A stretch of 64,000 nucleotides of DNA from Streptomyces sp. SPB074 (lineage in GTDB: Bacteria; Actinomycetota; Actinomycetes; Streptomycetales; Streptomycetaceae), in contig NZ_GG770539.1 in the NCBI RefSeq assembly GCF_000154905.1, positions 2,955,549 to 3,019,548 on the forward strand, written 5' to 3'. A program made the translations under genes and the position numbers. This document shows, piece after piece, positions 33,195 to 44,600 of the stretch (within the stretch, counting starts at the first letter, position 1; each line of letters starts with the position of its first letter). The notes below the pieces were generated by a model. The model searched no databases. It was not told where the DNA came from and saw only the letters and a list, made by a program, of their open reading frames with translations.

Positions 33195-34291
33195 GGGAGC
33201 GTATTTGGTCGTGATCAATCTGCGGGTTTTGCCTGCGTGGTGGGTCCTGGGCGGGTAGGCCTTCATGGGTGACTCGTATGCAACTGACGGATGCGGAGTG
33301 GGATTTCATCGGGCCGTACCTGCCGATCGGCGAGTACGGCCCGTACCCCGAGCGGCTGCGGCAGCAGTTCGAGGGCGTGATCTGGCGGTTCAAGACGGGC
33401 GGCCAGTGGCGGGAGATGCCGGCAGAGTTCGGCGCCTGGTCGACCGTCCACAACCGCTTCCGGCAGTGGCGTGACGCCGGGGTCTTCGAGGCCCTGCTGG
33501 AGGGCCTGATCGCGGAAGCCGCGAAGCGCGGTGAGGTGGACCTGTCCCTGGTCAGCATCGACTCCACCACCGCCCGTGCCCACCACGACGCGGCCGGCAT
33601 GCACCTGGACGAGGAGGTCCTCACCGCTCTGGAGAAGGCTGCCGCCGAGGCGGAGAAGGCCAGGTCAAAGGGGGCGGCTGCGACGAACAAACCGGGCAGG
33701 AGGCCGGGAGCGATCCCGGGCGGGAAGAACGACGGCGCGTCCGGCGCCGACGCAAACTTCGGCTGAAGGCCGCCCTGCTCGGACGCTCCAGGGGCGGGCA
33801 GACCAGCAAGATCCATGTCGCCGGCGACCGGAGGTGCCGCCCGCTGGCGTTCATCCTGACCGAGGGGCAGGCCGCCGACAGTCCGCAGTTCATCCCAGTG
33901 CTGGGGAAGGTACGGGTCCGCGGGCTCGTCGGCCGTCCCCGCACCCGGCCGGACGCGGTCGCCGCAGACAAGGCGTACTCGTCCTGCGGCAACCGTGCCC
34001 ACCTGCGCAAACGCCGTATCAAAGCGGTCATCCCGGAGAAGAAGGACCAGGCCGCCAACCGGAACAAGAAGGGCTCCCACGGCGGCCGGCCCGTCAGCCA
34101 CAACGCAGACCTCTACAAGGAGCGGAACACCGTCGAGCGTCTGATCAACAAGCTCAAGGCATGGCGAGGCATCGCCACGCGCTACGACAAGACCCCCGAC
34201 AGCTACCTCGCCGGACTCTACCTACGCGCCTCGATGATCTGGCTCAGAGACCTCACCCGGACCACCTGAGATCACAACCACATACGCTCCC
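33195..34291 (+). mobile_element. IS5-family (IS427-like) insertion sequence, copy B, 1097 bp
   Basis: Same element as 15328-16424 but inverted. The ends begin GGGAGCGTATT and finish ATACGCTCCC, with TA duplications at 33193-33194 and 34292-34293. The two copies differ by a few substitutions and compensating one-base indels, including the subterminal right region. Confidence 0.92.
33269..34269 (+). CDS. IS427-like transposase in two frames (copy B)
   Basis: OrfA (33269-33766) starts GTG-ACT-CGT-ATG and carries LTDAEWDFIGPYLP and SLVSIDSTTARAHHDAAG with the first catalytic Asp. OrfB continues in the -1 frame to 34269 with AVAADKAYSS (Asp) and YKERNTVERLINKLKAWRG (Glu). The overlap with a slippery GGGAAGAACGACGG stretch near 33720-33740 suggests programmed -1 frameshifting, as in related elements. 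The N-terminus is in frame here, so this copy is more likely to be active than copy A. Confidence 0.88.
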
Positions 34292-34430
34292 TAATGCGCC
34301 GCCCGGTGCCCGTGTTACCCGGAGGGCACGGAGCGGGAGAAAGGGCACCCAGATCTACGGATCGTCAAACGCGATGCTGCCCCACGTGAGGGACCTGCCG
34401 GGGCGATCGACACGACGGCCTGGAAGGGGT

Positions 34431-34654
34431 CCGGGCAGGTAGAGGTCCCGCCTGGTGTGGGTGCTGTAGGTGCCCTTGACGCCCCAGGTGATGAACTCAG
34501 CGCTCTGCTTGAAGCCGCCCTTGCGCGGGCGACTGGCGGGCTTGATGCACGGGAGCGTCCGGTTCCTCGTCCAGCCCGCCATCTGAAGCGCGTCGGAGGT
34601 GGCGGGTTCCTGGCGCTAGTCGGAGAAGGCCATCGCGATGGCGTGCTCGGTCGC
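34431..34654 (-). pseudogene. DNA methyltransferase fragment
   Basis: About 75 codons match the middle of the intact methyltransferase at 57540-58286: ATEHAIAMAFSD, then DALQMAGWTRN, IKPASRPRKGG, FITWGVKGT and DLYLPG. The Trp after FSD has become a stop (TAG). The catalytic DPPY and SAM-binding ends are missing. It is a decayed partial copy 23 kb from its intact relative, in the same orientation. The rest of 34292-34709 holds nothing else recognisable. Confidence 0.85.
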
Positions 34655-34709
34655 CGAGGCGCCGCTTGCGTGCACTGACAGTCGCGGAGGGGGCGACAGG
34701 CTCAGAACG

Positions 34710-34751
34710 GGTCCGGGCCGAGGTGGCAGTAGCGCCTCCTCGGCCCGGTCC
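34710..34751 (-). terminator. Terminator after DNRLRE/FG-GAP gene
   Basis: A 14-bp stem with one mismatch (GGTCCGGGCCGAGG) lies 10 bases beyond the stop codon of the large secreted protein gene. Confidence 0.75.
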
Positions 34752-34761
34752 GGGTGCCGGT

Positions 34762-37700
34762 TCAGCCGACTGCGATGCGTTTCTTCCAGGCGTCGTTCGC
34801 GGTGATCATGGTGGTGCCCGCACCGGGCAGGACGGCTTTATCTCCGGCGTAGAAACGGACGGAGCCGTCGCTGCGGACGGTCCAGACGTCGGGTATGCCG
34901 TCGCCGTTGGCGTCGGGGGTGCCGATGACGAAGGGGATGCTGGCGCGTGTCCAGCCGCCCCCGCTGTAGGGGTCGTCCACGCCGGTCACGGAGTTGGCGG
35001 CGACGGCGAGGGAGTTGAGGTCGGTGCCGCCGGTTGCGGCTTTCTTTCCGAGGCGGAGTTGCAGCTTCTGTGTGCGGTCGTCGCGGAACAGCAGGTCGGC
35101 GGCGCCATCTTTGTTGATGTCCTGAACCATGACGATGTCCCGGTCGAGCCAGGACGCGCTTGTCAGGTGGATTGCGGTGGCGATAGCGGCGCCGTTGTAG
35201 CCGGTGAAGGCCCAGAGACCGTCTCCAGCCGTGGCGAAGAAGTCAGTTTTCCCGTCCCCGGTGATGTCGCCCGCTGCCACGATCTGGATGAGTTTCGAGG
35301 GATCGGGCGCGTTGGACGGGAGGAGGATCTCGCGTCGCTTGTCGGTGTTGACGGCTCCGTATCCGTCGCCGGGGTAGACCCAGAGCTTTCCGCCGACGCG
35401 GGCGACGAGGTCCTGAAGGCCGTCGCCACCGTAGATGTCGCCGTTGTGGGTGATGAGGGTGCTGCCCTTGAAGTGGCCGGAGGCGGAGACGTAGGGCGGG
35501 AGGTCGTCGCCTGCGGGGTCCTTGCTCGGGTTGGCACGGTAGGCGCCGGACATGGAGTAGTCGAGGTCGCCGCTGCCCTTCGTCACGTCGGTTGCCTGGC
35601 CCTGGGAGGGGTAGAGCGCGAGGTTGCCGGCTTCGGTCACCACCATGAGGTCGGGGAGCTTGTCGCCGGTGAAGTCGCCTGGCGCGTCGGCTTCGTCGCG
35701 TGGGGAGACGTAGAAGTAGTACTTGGTGGCCTGGGAGACGTTGCCTGCTCCGTCGACGGTGCGTACGAAGAGGACGTTGGGGCCGGCCGTCGGCGGCTTG
35801 GCATCTGTGATGGTGAGCTTGACGGAGGTCGCGGTCCCGGCGGTGCGGGTGCGGGAGAAGTTGTAGTTGCCGCCGTTGAAGCTGTACTCGTACTTCACGA
35901 CGTCGGTGTTCAGCGCGCGGAAGGTGAAGGAGCCGGCAGTGCCGAATTTCTTGGTGCTCCAGGCCGCGTCCTCGTTGCCGTTGCCGAAACCGTTGTCACT
36001 CAGATCGGCGTCCGGGAAGTCGGTGGAGGTCACCTCGGGCGCCTTGGGGGCCGAGGTGTCGAGGATGAACCGGCAGGGAGTCTTCGACGGGGAGTAGGCG
36101 GAGGTCGCCTTGCGGTCGTCGACGGCTCGTACACGCCATGAGTAGAGCGTGTTGTTGGTGAGTTTGCTCGTCGGGAATTTCGCTGTGGTCGCCTTGGCGG
36201 AGGAGCCGGAGAGGTTGGCCTGTCCCGTCGTCTTCAGGAGGTCCTTGGTGGTGTCCCATTTGCCGGTGGGCCACAGGTCGAAGTCGAGGTAGTCGAGGTT
36301 GCCGTCCTTGTCGGCGGCGCTGGCCGTGAAGGTGATGTCCTCGGCGCCCATGCGGACGTAGGGCTCCGTGGTGGTGCACTTGGAGTCGGGGCTGAGGTCG
36401 AGGCCGGTGGGGGCGGAGGGCTTGCGGTTGTAGGTCAGCCTCAGAATGGGTGCGCCGTCGTTGTCGTTGGCTCGGAATTTCTTCCAGGCGTACTGCGAGT
36501 CCTCGTTCGAGGCGCGAAGGCCGAAGGTCATCGTCGCCTTGCCGTCGTCAGCTGCTGCCTGGGCTTGTTTGGTCACGGTGAACTTCTCGTACGCGTCCCT
36601 GCACCCGGACTTGTACCCGTGGGCGAAGGAGCGGCTTGTGATTTTGTTGCCGTCGTGGAGCTTGGGAGCGTTGGACCAGTTGGTCTTCGACCCGATCTTT
36701 CCCGTGACATGCACACTCATCGACCGGGCGCTGCACGACCAGGAGTACGTCTCCAGGAGACGGAAGGTGGCGTCCTCCATCTTGACGCCCTTCAGGTCCG
36801 ACCCGAAGTCCATGTTGAAGTAGGAGCGGGACGTTCCCCAGGTGTCGGACTCAAAGCCGACGCGGGCTTCGGCAGTTCCGCCCTTGTTGAAGTTACGGCC
36901 GTTGTAGAACGTGGAGTGGGGGTAGCGGCTGTAGGCGGTGGTCCAGCTGTTCATGTGTTTGTTGAACGACGGGTCGATGAAGACGGGGTAGACGGTGTCG
37001 TTGGCGTCGAGGAAGTCCGCGTCGGGCTTGATGAGCCACTGGTCCCCGACCAAGTCGGCCTCTACGAGGGAGCCGTGGCTGTCAGGGCCGGGACCGTCCA
37101 GTGAGGGAAGGCCGAGGGTGGCCGCACTGCCGGACTGGCTGGGGGCGGCGGTGGGCTCCGGAGGAACGGAGGGCAGGGGCTCGTCCGAGAGGGAGGGAGC
37201 AGCCTCATCGCTGGCGCTGGGCAGCACCTCCGGGTTCGTGTCGGTCTGCTCGTCCGTTTCCACCTCCTCTTCCTCGGGAGTAGGGGTGACGCTCTCGTCG
37301 GGCGCTTCGGATGAGGCGGGAGGAAGGCTTTCGGCAGTGGAGGGCTGCGCGCTCGCACCGACCTGTCCATCGGTCACTGCGGGCATACCGGCGTTGTCCC
37401 ACATGACGGGGGAGGGGGAGAAGGCGACCTCGTCGCCGTTCTTGTCCTCGGCGGAGACGATGTCGGAGAGCGGGTCGATGCGGAAGACGAGGGTGCTCGA
37501 CGTCAGCCCGTAGGAGAGTTGGCGCACGCGGGCGTCGGCGGCGGCCGTACGGTTCTTGACGACCAGGAGCTGCGCGAATCCTCCGTCGCTCGCGGTCAGG
37601 ACGAGGTCGGCGCCGGGGAGGATTTCGGGGTAGAGGATGCGGGAACCGTCCACGATGGGCGTCGGTACGGCACCGGGCCACGTCAACTGGACGGTGTGCT

Positions 37701-38343
37701 CGCCGACATCGAGGGACGCCAGCGGGGTCTGGGGCTCGGCGTCAGCCGCTGCCGCCTGCTGGAGCAGGGGCACGCGGCGCACCGACCGGGACGACCGCTT
37801 GCCCTCGCCGCGCCCGCCGGGCGAGAACCATATGCGGGCGCTGGTCGCCTTGGTCTCCCAGCCGCTCTTCGTACGCGTGAGCGTGGCGTCGATGGGCTTC
37901 CACTCGCCGTCCTTGAACACCCTGACCGGCACCGGTGTGATGCGGCGTTCCATCAGGTGATCGGGACGCGCCCACGTCGTGGAGGTGGGCGTACGCAGCG
38001 CCGTCACCTCGACGGTTTTCCCGGTGCGGGAAGCGGCGGCGACAGCCGCGTCGACCGTGCGGGGTGCGGCCTTTGGGGGCCGGGCGGGCGCCTCGGCCGA
38101 CTGCGCGGGGTCGTCGTGGAGCCCGGCGTAGGTGAGCCCTGAGGCGAGGATCGCGGCGGCGAGTCCGCCGGCTGCGAGGGCGCCGCGCCTGCGGTGCCTC
38201 TGTTGTTGCGACAACAACGGTACGTATTCCTCCCCTTGGGGCCCGGCCACAACGACCCGGCGTGGCTGTGCGACGCGCCGGCCTCGCATGCCGGGGGCAG
38301 TGATGAGCGCGGTCAGCGTGCTGATGATGCCCCGCCCACACAC
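34762..38343 (-). CDS. Secreted DNRLRE/FG-GAP-like surface protein
   Basis: 1193 residues. A basic stretch (QRHRRRG) and a hydrophobic helix (about residues 54-72) near the N-terminus make a signal anchor or signal peptide. A Pro/Ser/Glu-rich linker follows (about 340-430). Then comes a DNRLRE-like region (FIDPSFNKHMNSWTTAYSR to RLTYNRKPSAPTGL), an Ig/fibronectin-like part, and C-terminal FG-GAP/VCBS repeats (GDFTGDKLPDLMVV, GDITGDGKTDFFA, QDINKDGAADLLF, PDANGDGIPDVWT) with Asp-rich calcium loops. Such proteins are commonly found beside RHS/YD-repeat proteins in Streptomyces. It is divergent from the RHS toxin and may cooperate in display or release. The start is uncertain (GTG 38343 or ATG 38289). 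Confidence 0.82.
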   Translation of the reverse strand: MCGRGIISTLTALITAPGMRGRRVAQPRRVVVAGPQGEEYVPLLSQQQRHRRRGALAAGGLAAAILASGLTYAGLHDDPAQSAEAPARPPKAAPRTVDAAVAAASRTGKTVEVTALRTPTSTTWARPDHLMERRITPVPVRVFKDGEWKPIDATLTRTKSGWETKATSARIWFSPGGRGEGKRSSRSVRRVPLLQQAAAADAEPQTPLASLDVGEHTVQLTWPGAVPTPIVDGSRILYPEILPGADLVLTASDGGFAQLLVVKNRTAAADARVRQLSYGLTSSTLVFRIDPLSDIVSAEDKNGDEVAFSPSPVMWDNAGMPAVTDGQVGASAQPSTAESLPPASSEAPDESVTPTPEEEEVETDEQTDTNPEVLPSASDEAAPSLSDEPLPSVPPEPTAAPSQSGSAATLGLPSLDGPGPDSHGSLVEADLVGDQWLIKPDADFLDANDTVYPVFIDPSFNKHMNSWTTAYSRYPHSTFYNGRNFNKGGTAEARVGFESDTWGTSRSYFNMDFGSDLKGVKMEDATFRLLETYSWSCSARSMSVHVTGKIGSKTNWSNAPKLHDGNKITSRSFAHGYKSGCRDAYEKFTVTKQAQAAADDGKATMTFGLRASNEDSQYAWKKFRANDNDGAPILRLTYNRKPSAPTGLDLSPDSKCTTTEPYVRMGAEDITFTASAADKDGNLDYLDFDLWPTGKWDTTKDLLKTTGQANLSGSSAKATTAKFPTSKLTNNTLYSWRVRAVDDRKATSAYSPSKTPCRFILDTSAPKAPEVTSTDFPDADLSDNGFGNGNEDAAWSTKKFGTAGSFTFRALNTDVVKYEYSFNGGNYNFSRTRTAGTATSVKLTITDAKPPTAGPNVLFVRTVDGAGNVSQATKYYFYVSPRDEADAPGDFTGDKLPDLMVVTEAGNLALYPSQGQATDVTKGSGDLDYSMSGAYRANPSKDPAGDDLPPYVSASGHFKGSTLITHNGDIYGGDGLQDLVARVGGKLWVYPGDGYGAVNTDKRREILLPSNAPDPSKLIQIVAAGDITGDGKTDFFATAGDGLWAFTGYNGAAIATAIHLTSASWLDRDIVMVQDINKDGAADLLFRDDRTQKLQLRLGKKAATGGTDLNSLAVAANSVTGVDDPYSGGGWTRASIPFVIGTPDANGDGIPDVWTVRSDGSVRFYAGDKAVLPGAGTTMITANDAWKKRIAVG

Positions 38344-38694
38344 CAGAGGTCACGGAATCTCCACACATGAAACGCGCGATCACGGGCAGTGGCTTGGCCC
38401 TCTTCACGGACCCCCGAGATGGGCCGCTTGAAGTCCGCGCCTCACGCGCAGGTGCTGAATGCACATCAATAGGCATGAAAGCCCGCACTGGAAGGACAGT
38501 AAAGATGCATGTAGGGCGAATATATTATTACGCGCCGACTGCGCCGCACAGCCATGTATGGCCGCTTCGGGCGCAGAGTTCGCGACTGGCAAGTAAGTCA
38601 CGATTTAGTGCGTGATGATGTTCACACAGAGGCTGCACAGGTAGCGGATCTTCACTTGAGCGTCACAAAATCTCGGGCATCTGCTGTCTCCCGC
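38344..38694. promoter_or_regulatory. Divergent promoter region of toxin locus, AT-rich
   Basis: The gap between the surface protein and RHS genes contains AT-rich DNA (GTAAAGATGCATG, ATATATTATTA around 38500-38532) that is far below the GC level of its surroundings. It should hold promoters for both directions. If the RHS start were the in-frame ATG at 38554 the region would be shorter. Confidence 0.55.
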
Positions 38695-41600
38695 GTGACC
38701 GTCTGGTCTCGCTCCCACGGTCCGAGGGGACTTCCGCCAGTGTTCGGTCAATCGCGGCGCGCGCATCGCCGTCCATCACGTCGTGCCACCAGGACGGTCC
38801 TCGGTGTGGCGCTGGTCCTCGGGCTGTTGCCGGCGCAGGCTCTCGCGGTGCCACCGAGCCCTGATCAGGCCGAGGTGGGTCGCGATGAGTTGGTACTGGA
38901 GAAGCTGAAGCAGGACAAGCCCGTGGACGGCGGGACCTTCGACGTCAACCTGGACTCACTGAAGGCCGAGGTCCCCGACGACCAGCACGAGGCGCCCTCG
39001 GGAACGGCGACACCACCTGCGGCAGGCTCGGGCACGGTGACCTTCTCCGGTAGCGCCGCTCGCACCTTGTCGGCCCAAGCGGCGACTGACGCGGTACCGG
39101 TGGGCTCGCTGCCGGTGAAGCTGGGACAGGCTCCCGACCAGCCCGCGCCCACCGGCACCTGGCAGGTCAGCCTGGACGCGCGCACCGACGTGGTCGAGCA
39201 GGGCGTTGACGGGGCCGTCCTCCAGGTCGATGCTCCTTCGGCGGATGCCGTTCCGGTGTCGGTCGAGCTCGATTACGCGAAGTTCCAGAATCTCTACGGT
39301 GCCGACTGGGCCTCGCGGCTGCGGCTGGTGCAGTTCCCGGACTGCTTCCGGACGACGCCGGACGTCGAGGAGTGCCGGCAGTACGAGGAGCTGGAGACCG
39401 CCAACGACACCCTGACGAAGACGGTCACCGCCACCGTCGCGCCCCGCCCGAACACACCCCTCGTCACGCAAGGCGTCTCCGCGCAGTGGGCGAAGACGGC
39501 GATCAGTTCGGCCACCGCCTCGGGTTCCTCGGCCGTAGTCGGTGCCGTCGACTCCGGCAGCGGCCCCGGGGGAACGTTCAAGGCAACGCCGTTGGCGTCG
39601 AGCGGGAAATGGTCGGCAGGCAACTCGTCCGGCGCGTTCGCCTGGTCCTACCCCCTCACCACTCCGCCGGCGCCCGCCGGGCCCACCCCGCAGGTCTCCC
39701 TTTCGTACAACTCGCAGGAGGTCGACGGGAAGACGGCGATCGCTTCGCCGCAGTCGTCGTGGATCGGCGAGGGCTGGGGATACGACCCGGGCCACATCGA
39801 GCGCCGTTACCGTTCCTGCTCGGACGACACGAAGAAGCTGAACGCCGGAACCCCGAACAACACGGCGAAGAGCGACAAGACCAGTGACCTGTGCTGGGTG
39901 TCGGACAACGCGGTCATGTCCCTGAACGGGAAGAACACGGAACTCGTCAAGGTCGGCGCGAACGGGGACGTCTACCGCCCCCAGCAGGACGACGGCACCC
40001 GCGTCGAACTGCGCACGGGCGGCACGAATGACGACAACGACGGCGAGTACTGGGTCGTCACGACCACCGACGGAACGGACTACTACTACGGCCTGAACGC
40101 GGTCGGCGGCGGGCACGCCACCACGGACTCCGTCTCCACCGTCCCCGTGTTCGGCAACCACCCCGGCGAGCCCTGCCACCAGAACTCCTTCGCCGACTCC
40201 CGGTGCGGCAGCGGCAAGCAGCAGGCATGGCGGTGGGGCCTCGACAAGATCGTCGACCTGCACGGCAACACGACGGTGGTCAACTGGAAGCAGGAGACCA
40301 ACTACTACAGCGCCCGGAAGAAGTACAAGTCCCCCGAGCAGTACGACCGTTCCGCCTACCCGGCCTCCATCGAGTACGGGATGCGGGCGGACCTGACGAA
40401 GCCCGCTGCCACCATCGAGTTCACCGCCGCGCAGCGGTGCCTGGAGTCGGCCACCCTGTGCGCGTCCGCGAACTTCGCCAAGACGGACGACCCCGGCGCC
40501 TACCGCTACTGGTGGGACACCCCCGGCAGCCTCAACTGCAAGTCCACTTCGGACCTGTGCCCGAGCTTTCCGTCGTTCTGGACGCAGATGCGCCTGGACA
40601 CCATCACCACCAAGGCCGCCCGCCCGGGGCAGAGCACCCTCGGCAAGGTCGACAGCTGGAAGCTCAACCAGTCCTTCCCCGAGGAGTGGTACGACAGCGC
40701 GCCTGGCCTGTGGCTGAACTCCATCACCCACCGCGGCTACGCCCCAGGCGACAGCACCGGAACCCTGGACTCCGCCTCCGGCGTCAGCTTCACCGCATAC
40801 ACGGTCGGCAGCCGCGACCCCCTGCACAGCAGGCTCCTGGACCGCCAGCTCCCCAACCTCGTCACCAGCGGCCCCAAGGACCAGCGGCCTCCCTTCACGC
40901 GCCCGCGCATCGGGATCGTCTCCACCCCCGACGGCGGTGACATCGAAGTCCAGTACACAGGCGGCTGCTCCGCCGAGCCCGCCGCGGACGCCGAGAGCAA
41001 GAACGGCACCTGCTTCCCGGTGCGCTGGTCGCCGGACGGCGAGGAGAAGAAGCCCGCGAAGGCGTGGTTCAACAAGTACGTCGTCGCCTCCGTCGTGGAG
41101 ACGGACAAGGTCGCCGCACACGGCGACCCCATCTACACGCAGTACACCTACAAGGACCCGGCCTGGGCCAAGAGCGACGACGAGTTCAGCAAACCGTCGC
41201 TGCGCACGTACAGCGACTGGCGCGGCTACCGCAGCGTCACGACGACCAAGGGGAAGAAGGGCAACGTCAAGGCCGGCGACCCTCAGGCCCAGTCGACGCA
41301 GACCACCCGGTACTTCCAGGGCACAGGCGGCACGGTCAAGGACTCCACCGGCACCTACACCCTCACCGACGACGACGCCGAGCCCTTCGCAGGCACTGCG
41401 GCGGAGGCGATCACCTACGACCGCACCGACGGGCGAGTCGTCCAGCGCACCCTGAACTACCCCTGGCTCAAGCAGACAGCCTCCCGCGAGCGCGAGAGCG
41501 AAGACGGCACGGACCTCACACCGGTGAAGGCGTACCGCGCGGGGATCAAGCGCACCGACGCCATCAGGACCGTTGGCACCACCTGGGAGGCCGTACGCAC

Positions 41601-44600
41601 CACGACCGAGGTCGAGGACACCTACGGGCTGCCGGTCAAGATGGAGACCTCCGTCGTCAAGCCCAAGTCGGGCGGCGAAACCCTCAGCGAGCAGAACTGC
41701 GTCGTCACGGACTACGTGCACGACCCAACGGCCGACCGCTGGATCATCGGCCTGCCCAAGCAAGTCCGCACCACCGCGACCCCGTGCTCCGGCGCCGCCG
41801 ACGCCGACCCAGCCACCAAGCTGATGAGCAGCGTCCAAACCAGCTACGACGGCGGCACCTACGGCGCCACACCGACTAAGGGGGACGCCACGGCCATCGC
41901 CACGAACGACGGCGATGGGAAGTGCTGCGGCCTCAAGACGACCCTCACCTACGACGATGCGGGTCGGTCCCGGACCGTCAGCAAGCCCGGTGAAGGCACC
42001 GCCGAGACGCAGTACACCCCTGCGATCGACAAGCCGGAGGACAACGGAGGCCCCGTCACCTCCATGAAGGTCCTGGACGCCATGGGCCGTGCCACCGTCT
42101 CGACATTCGACCCGGGCCGTGGCTCCGCCCTGACGGTCACCGACCCCAACAACCGGGTCACGCGCACCGAATACGACGCACTGGGCCGCCTCGTCAAGGG
42201 CTGGCTGCCCGAGCATGCCACGGCCACCAACCCGGACGTGCAGATCGCTTACCAGGCGGCTGTGGCAGATGCCAAGACGACCTCACCTGCCGCCGTCACC
42301 ACCCGCACGCTCAAGGACGACGGCACCTACAGCAGCTCCGTCACCCTCTACGATGGCCTGCAACGCGCCGTCCAGACACAGACCGAAGCCCACGGCAGCG
42401 GCCGGATTATCACCGACACCAGCTACAACGACCACGGCCTCGTCAACGAGCAGACGAGTCCCTACCTCGCCAAGGGCGAGCCCTCGACCCACTTGTTCGA
42501 GCGACGCTCGGACAGCCTGCTCCCCAGCAAGACCCGCACCCGCTACGACGGACTCGAACGCCCCGTCCAGGTCTCCACCTTCTACGGTCAGACCTTCAAG
42601 TACGCCACGTACACCACCTACGGCGACAACTACATCAAGGTCGACGCGCCCGGCTCCACCACGCCCGTCACCGACACCTACACCGACGTCCTCGGACGCA
42701 CCACGTCCATCCGCCAGTACGTCAACGCCGCCGCAACCGCGAAACGCGTCACCGGCTACGAGTACGACGCCCGGGGCAACCTCAGCCAGGTCACCGCCCC
42801 CGACGGCACCGAGTGGACTTACACCTACAACGCTCTTGGCCAGCTCAAGAGCCAGAGAGACCCCGACTCCGGTGACAGCAGCTTCGAGTACGACGACGCC
42901 GGACGTCAGACCAAGTCCACGGACACCCTCGGGCGGGTCACGTCCACCGATTACGACGTCCTCGGCCGCATCACCAAGGTGTGGGAAGGCGACAAGACCG
43001 GCGACCCGGTCAAGGAATACACGTACGACACGCTCCCCGGGGCTCTGGGCCTGCCTGTCTCCTCGACCCGCCGCGACAGTACCGGCGACTACACCAAAAG
43101 CGTGACCGGCTACGACGCCGCCTACCGTCCCACCGGCGAAGACATCGTCATTCCTAAGAACGACTTCACCAAGGGACTGGACCGGAACGCTTACTCCTAC
43201 CAGTACACCTACACCCCCACCGGGAAGCCTCTCAGCGTCACGCTGCCCGCCGTGGGCGGTCTGGCCGCCGAGCGCGTCCTGACCCGTTACGACGAAGACG
43301 GCCTCGCCGAATCCACGTCCGGTATCGACTGGTACACCTCCGACACCACCTACTCGCCCTTCGGCGAGGTACTGCGCTCCGTCAGCGGCAAGCAGCCCTC
43401 CCGCCTGTGGACCACCAACTTCATCGACGAGCACACGGGTCGCCTCCAGCGCACCGTGACCGACCGCGAGACCGCCGGCCCTCACCGCGTCACGGACAGC
43501 ACCTACTCCTACGACGCCTCCGGCCTCATCTCCTCCCAGGCACGGCAGTTCGGCGACGGCACCTGGGACAACCAGTGCTACACCTACGACCGCCTCGGCC
43601 AACTCGTCCACGCCTGGACCTCCAACCTCATCCCCAACGGCAAGGGAACCGGCTGTAAGAACACCGCCGGCAGCGCCTGGGGCTACCAGAGCAACGCCGA
43701 ACCCTCCGGAGCCGGGGGCGCGGACGCCTCCGACACCGCCGCGGACACCACCGGCACCCCTGACACCTCCCTCACCGACACCCTCACCGACGCTGGCCCA
43801 GCCGCGACCACAATCAGCACCGGCGCCACCAGCTACTGGCAGAGCTTCACCTACGACTGGGCCGCCAACCGCGCCACCCTCACCGAGCACAACACCAGCG
43901 ACGCCACCAAGAACGTCACCAGCACCTACGCCTACGGCAAGCAGGTCACCGGCAACGGCACCAGCGCCCCCACCCATGCCCAGCCCCACACCCTCACCGC
44001 CGTCACCTCCACCGCCACAGGCCAGAACAGCACCTACGTCAACGACGACCTCGGCAATACGGAAACCCGCACCCTGCCCACCGGGACCCAGGACCTGAAG
44101 TGGACGCAGGACGGGAAACTGAAGACGGCCACCGTCGGCACGTCCCAGACGACCTACGTCTACGACACCGAGGGAAACCGCCTCCTGGAGCACTCCGCCA
44201 CCGGAAGCACCCTGTACCTCGGCGAAACCGAACTCACCACAGACGCCAGCGGAAAGATCACCAAGGCCACCCGCAGCTACAGCCAGGCCGGCACCCCCAC
44301 CGTCACCCGCTCCACCAGCAACGGCGCCACCACCGCCCACCGCCTCACCGTCACCCCCGCCGACCCCCTCGGCACCTCATCAACCGCCGTCGAACTCACC
44401 GGCAACCAAGCGGTCACCCGCCGCGAATTCAAGCCCTACGGCGAAACACGCGGAACAAAACCCACCAACTGGCCCGACAAACACACCTACCTCGGCGTCG
44501 GCGTCGACGACACCACCACCGGCCTCACGCACATCGGCGCCCGCGAATACGACACCACCACCGGCCGCTTCATCAGCGTCGACCCGGTCATGGACCTCAC

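Noticed and set aside
15328-34291. Composite transposon formed by the two 1097-bp IS copies
   Set aside because: Each copy has its own TA duplication, which argues for independent insertions rather than joint transposition.
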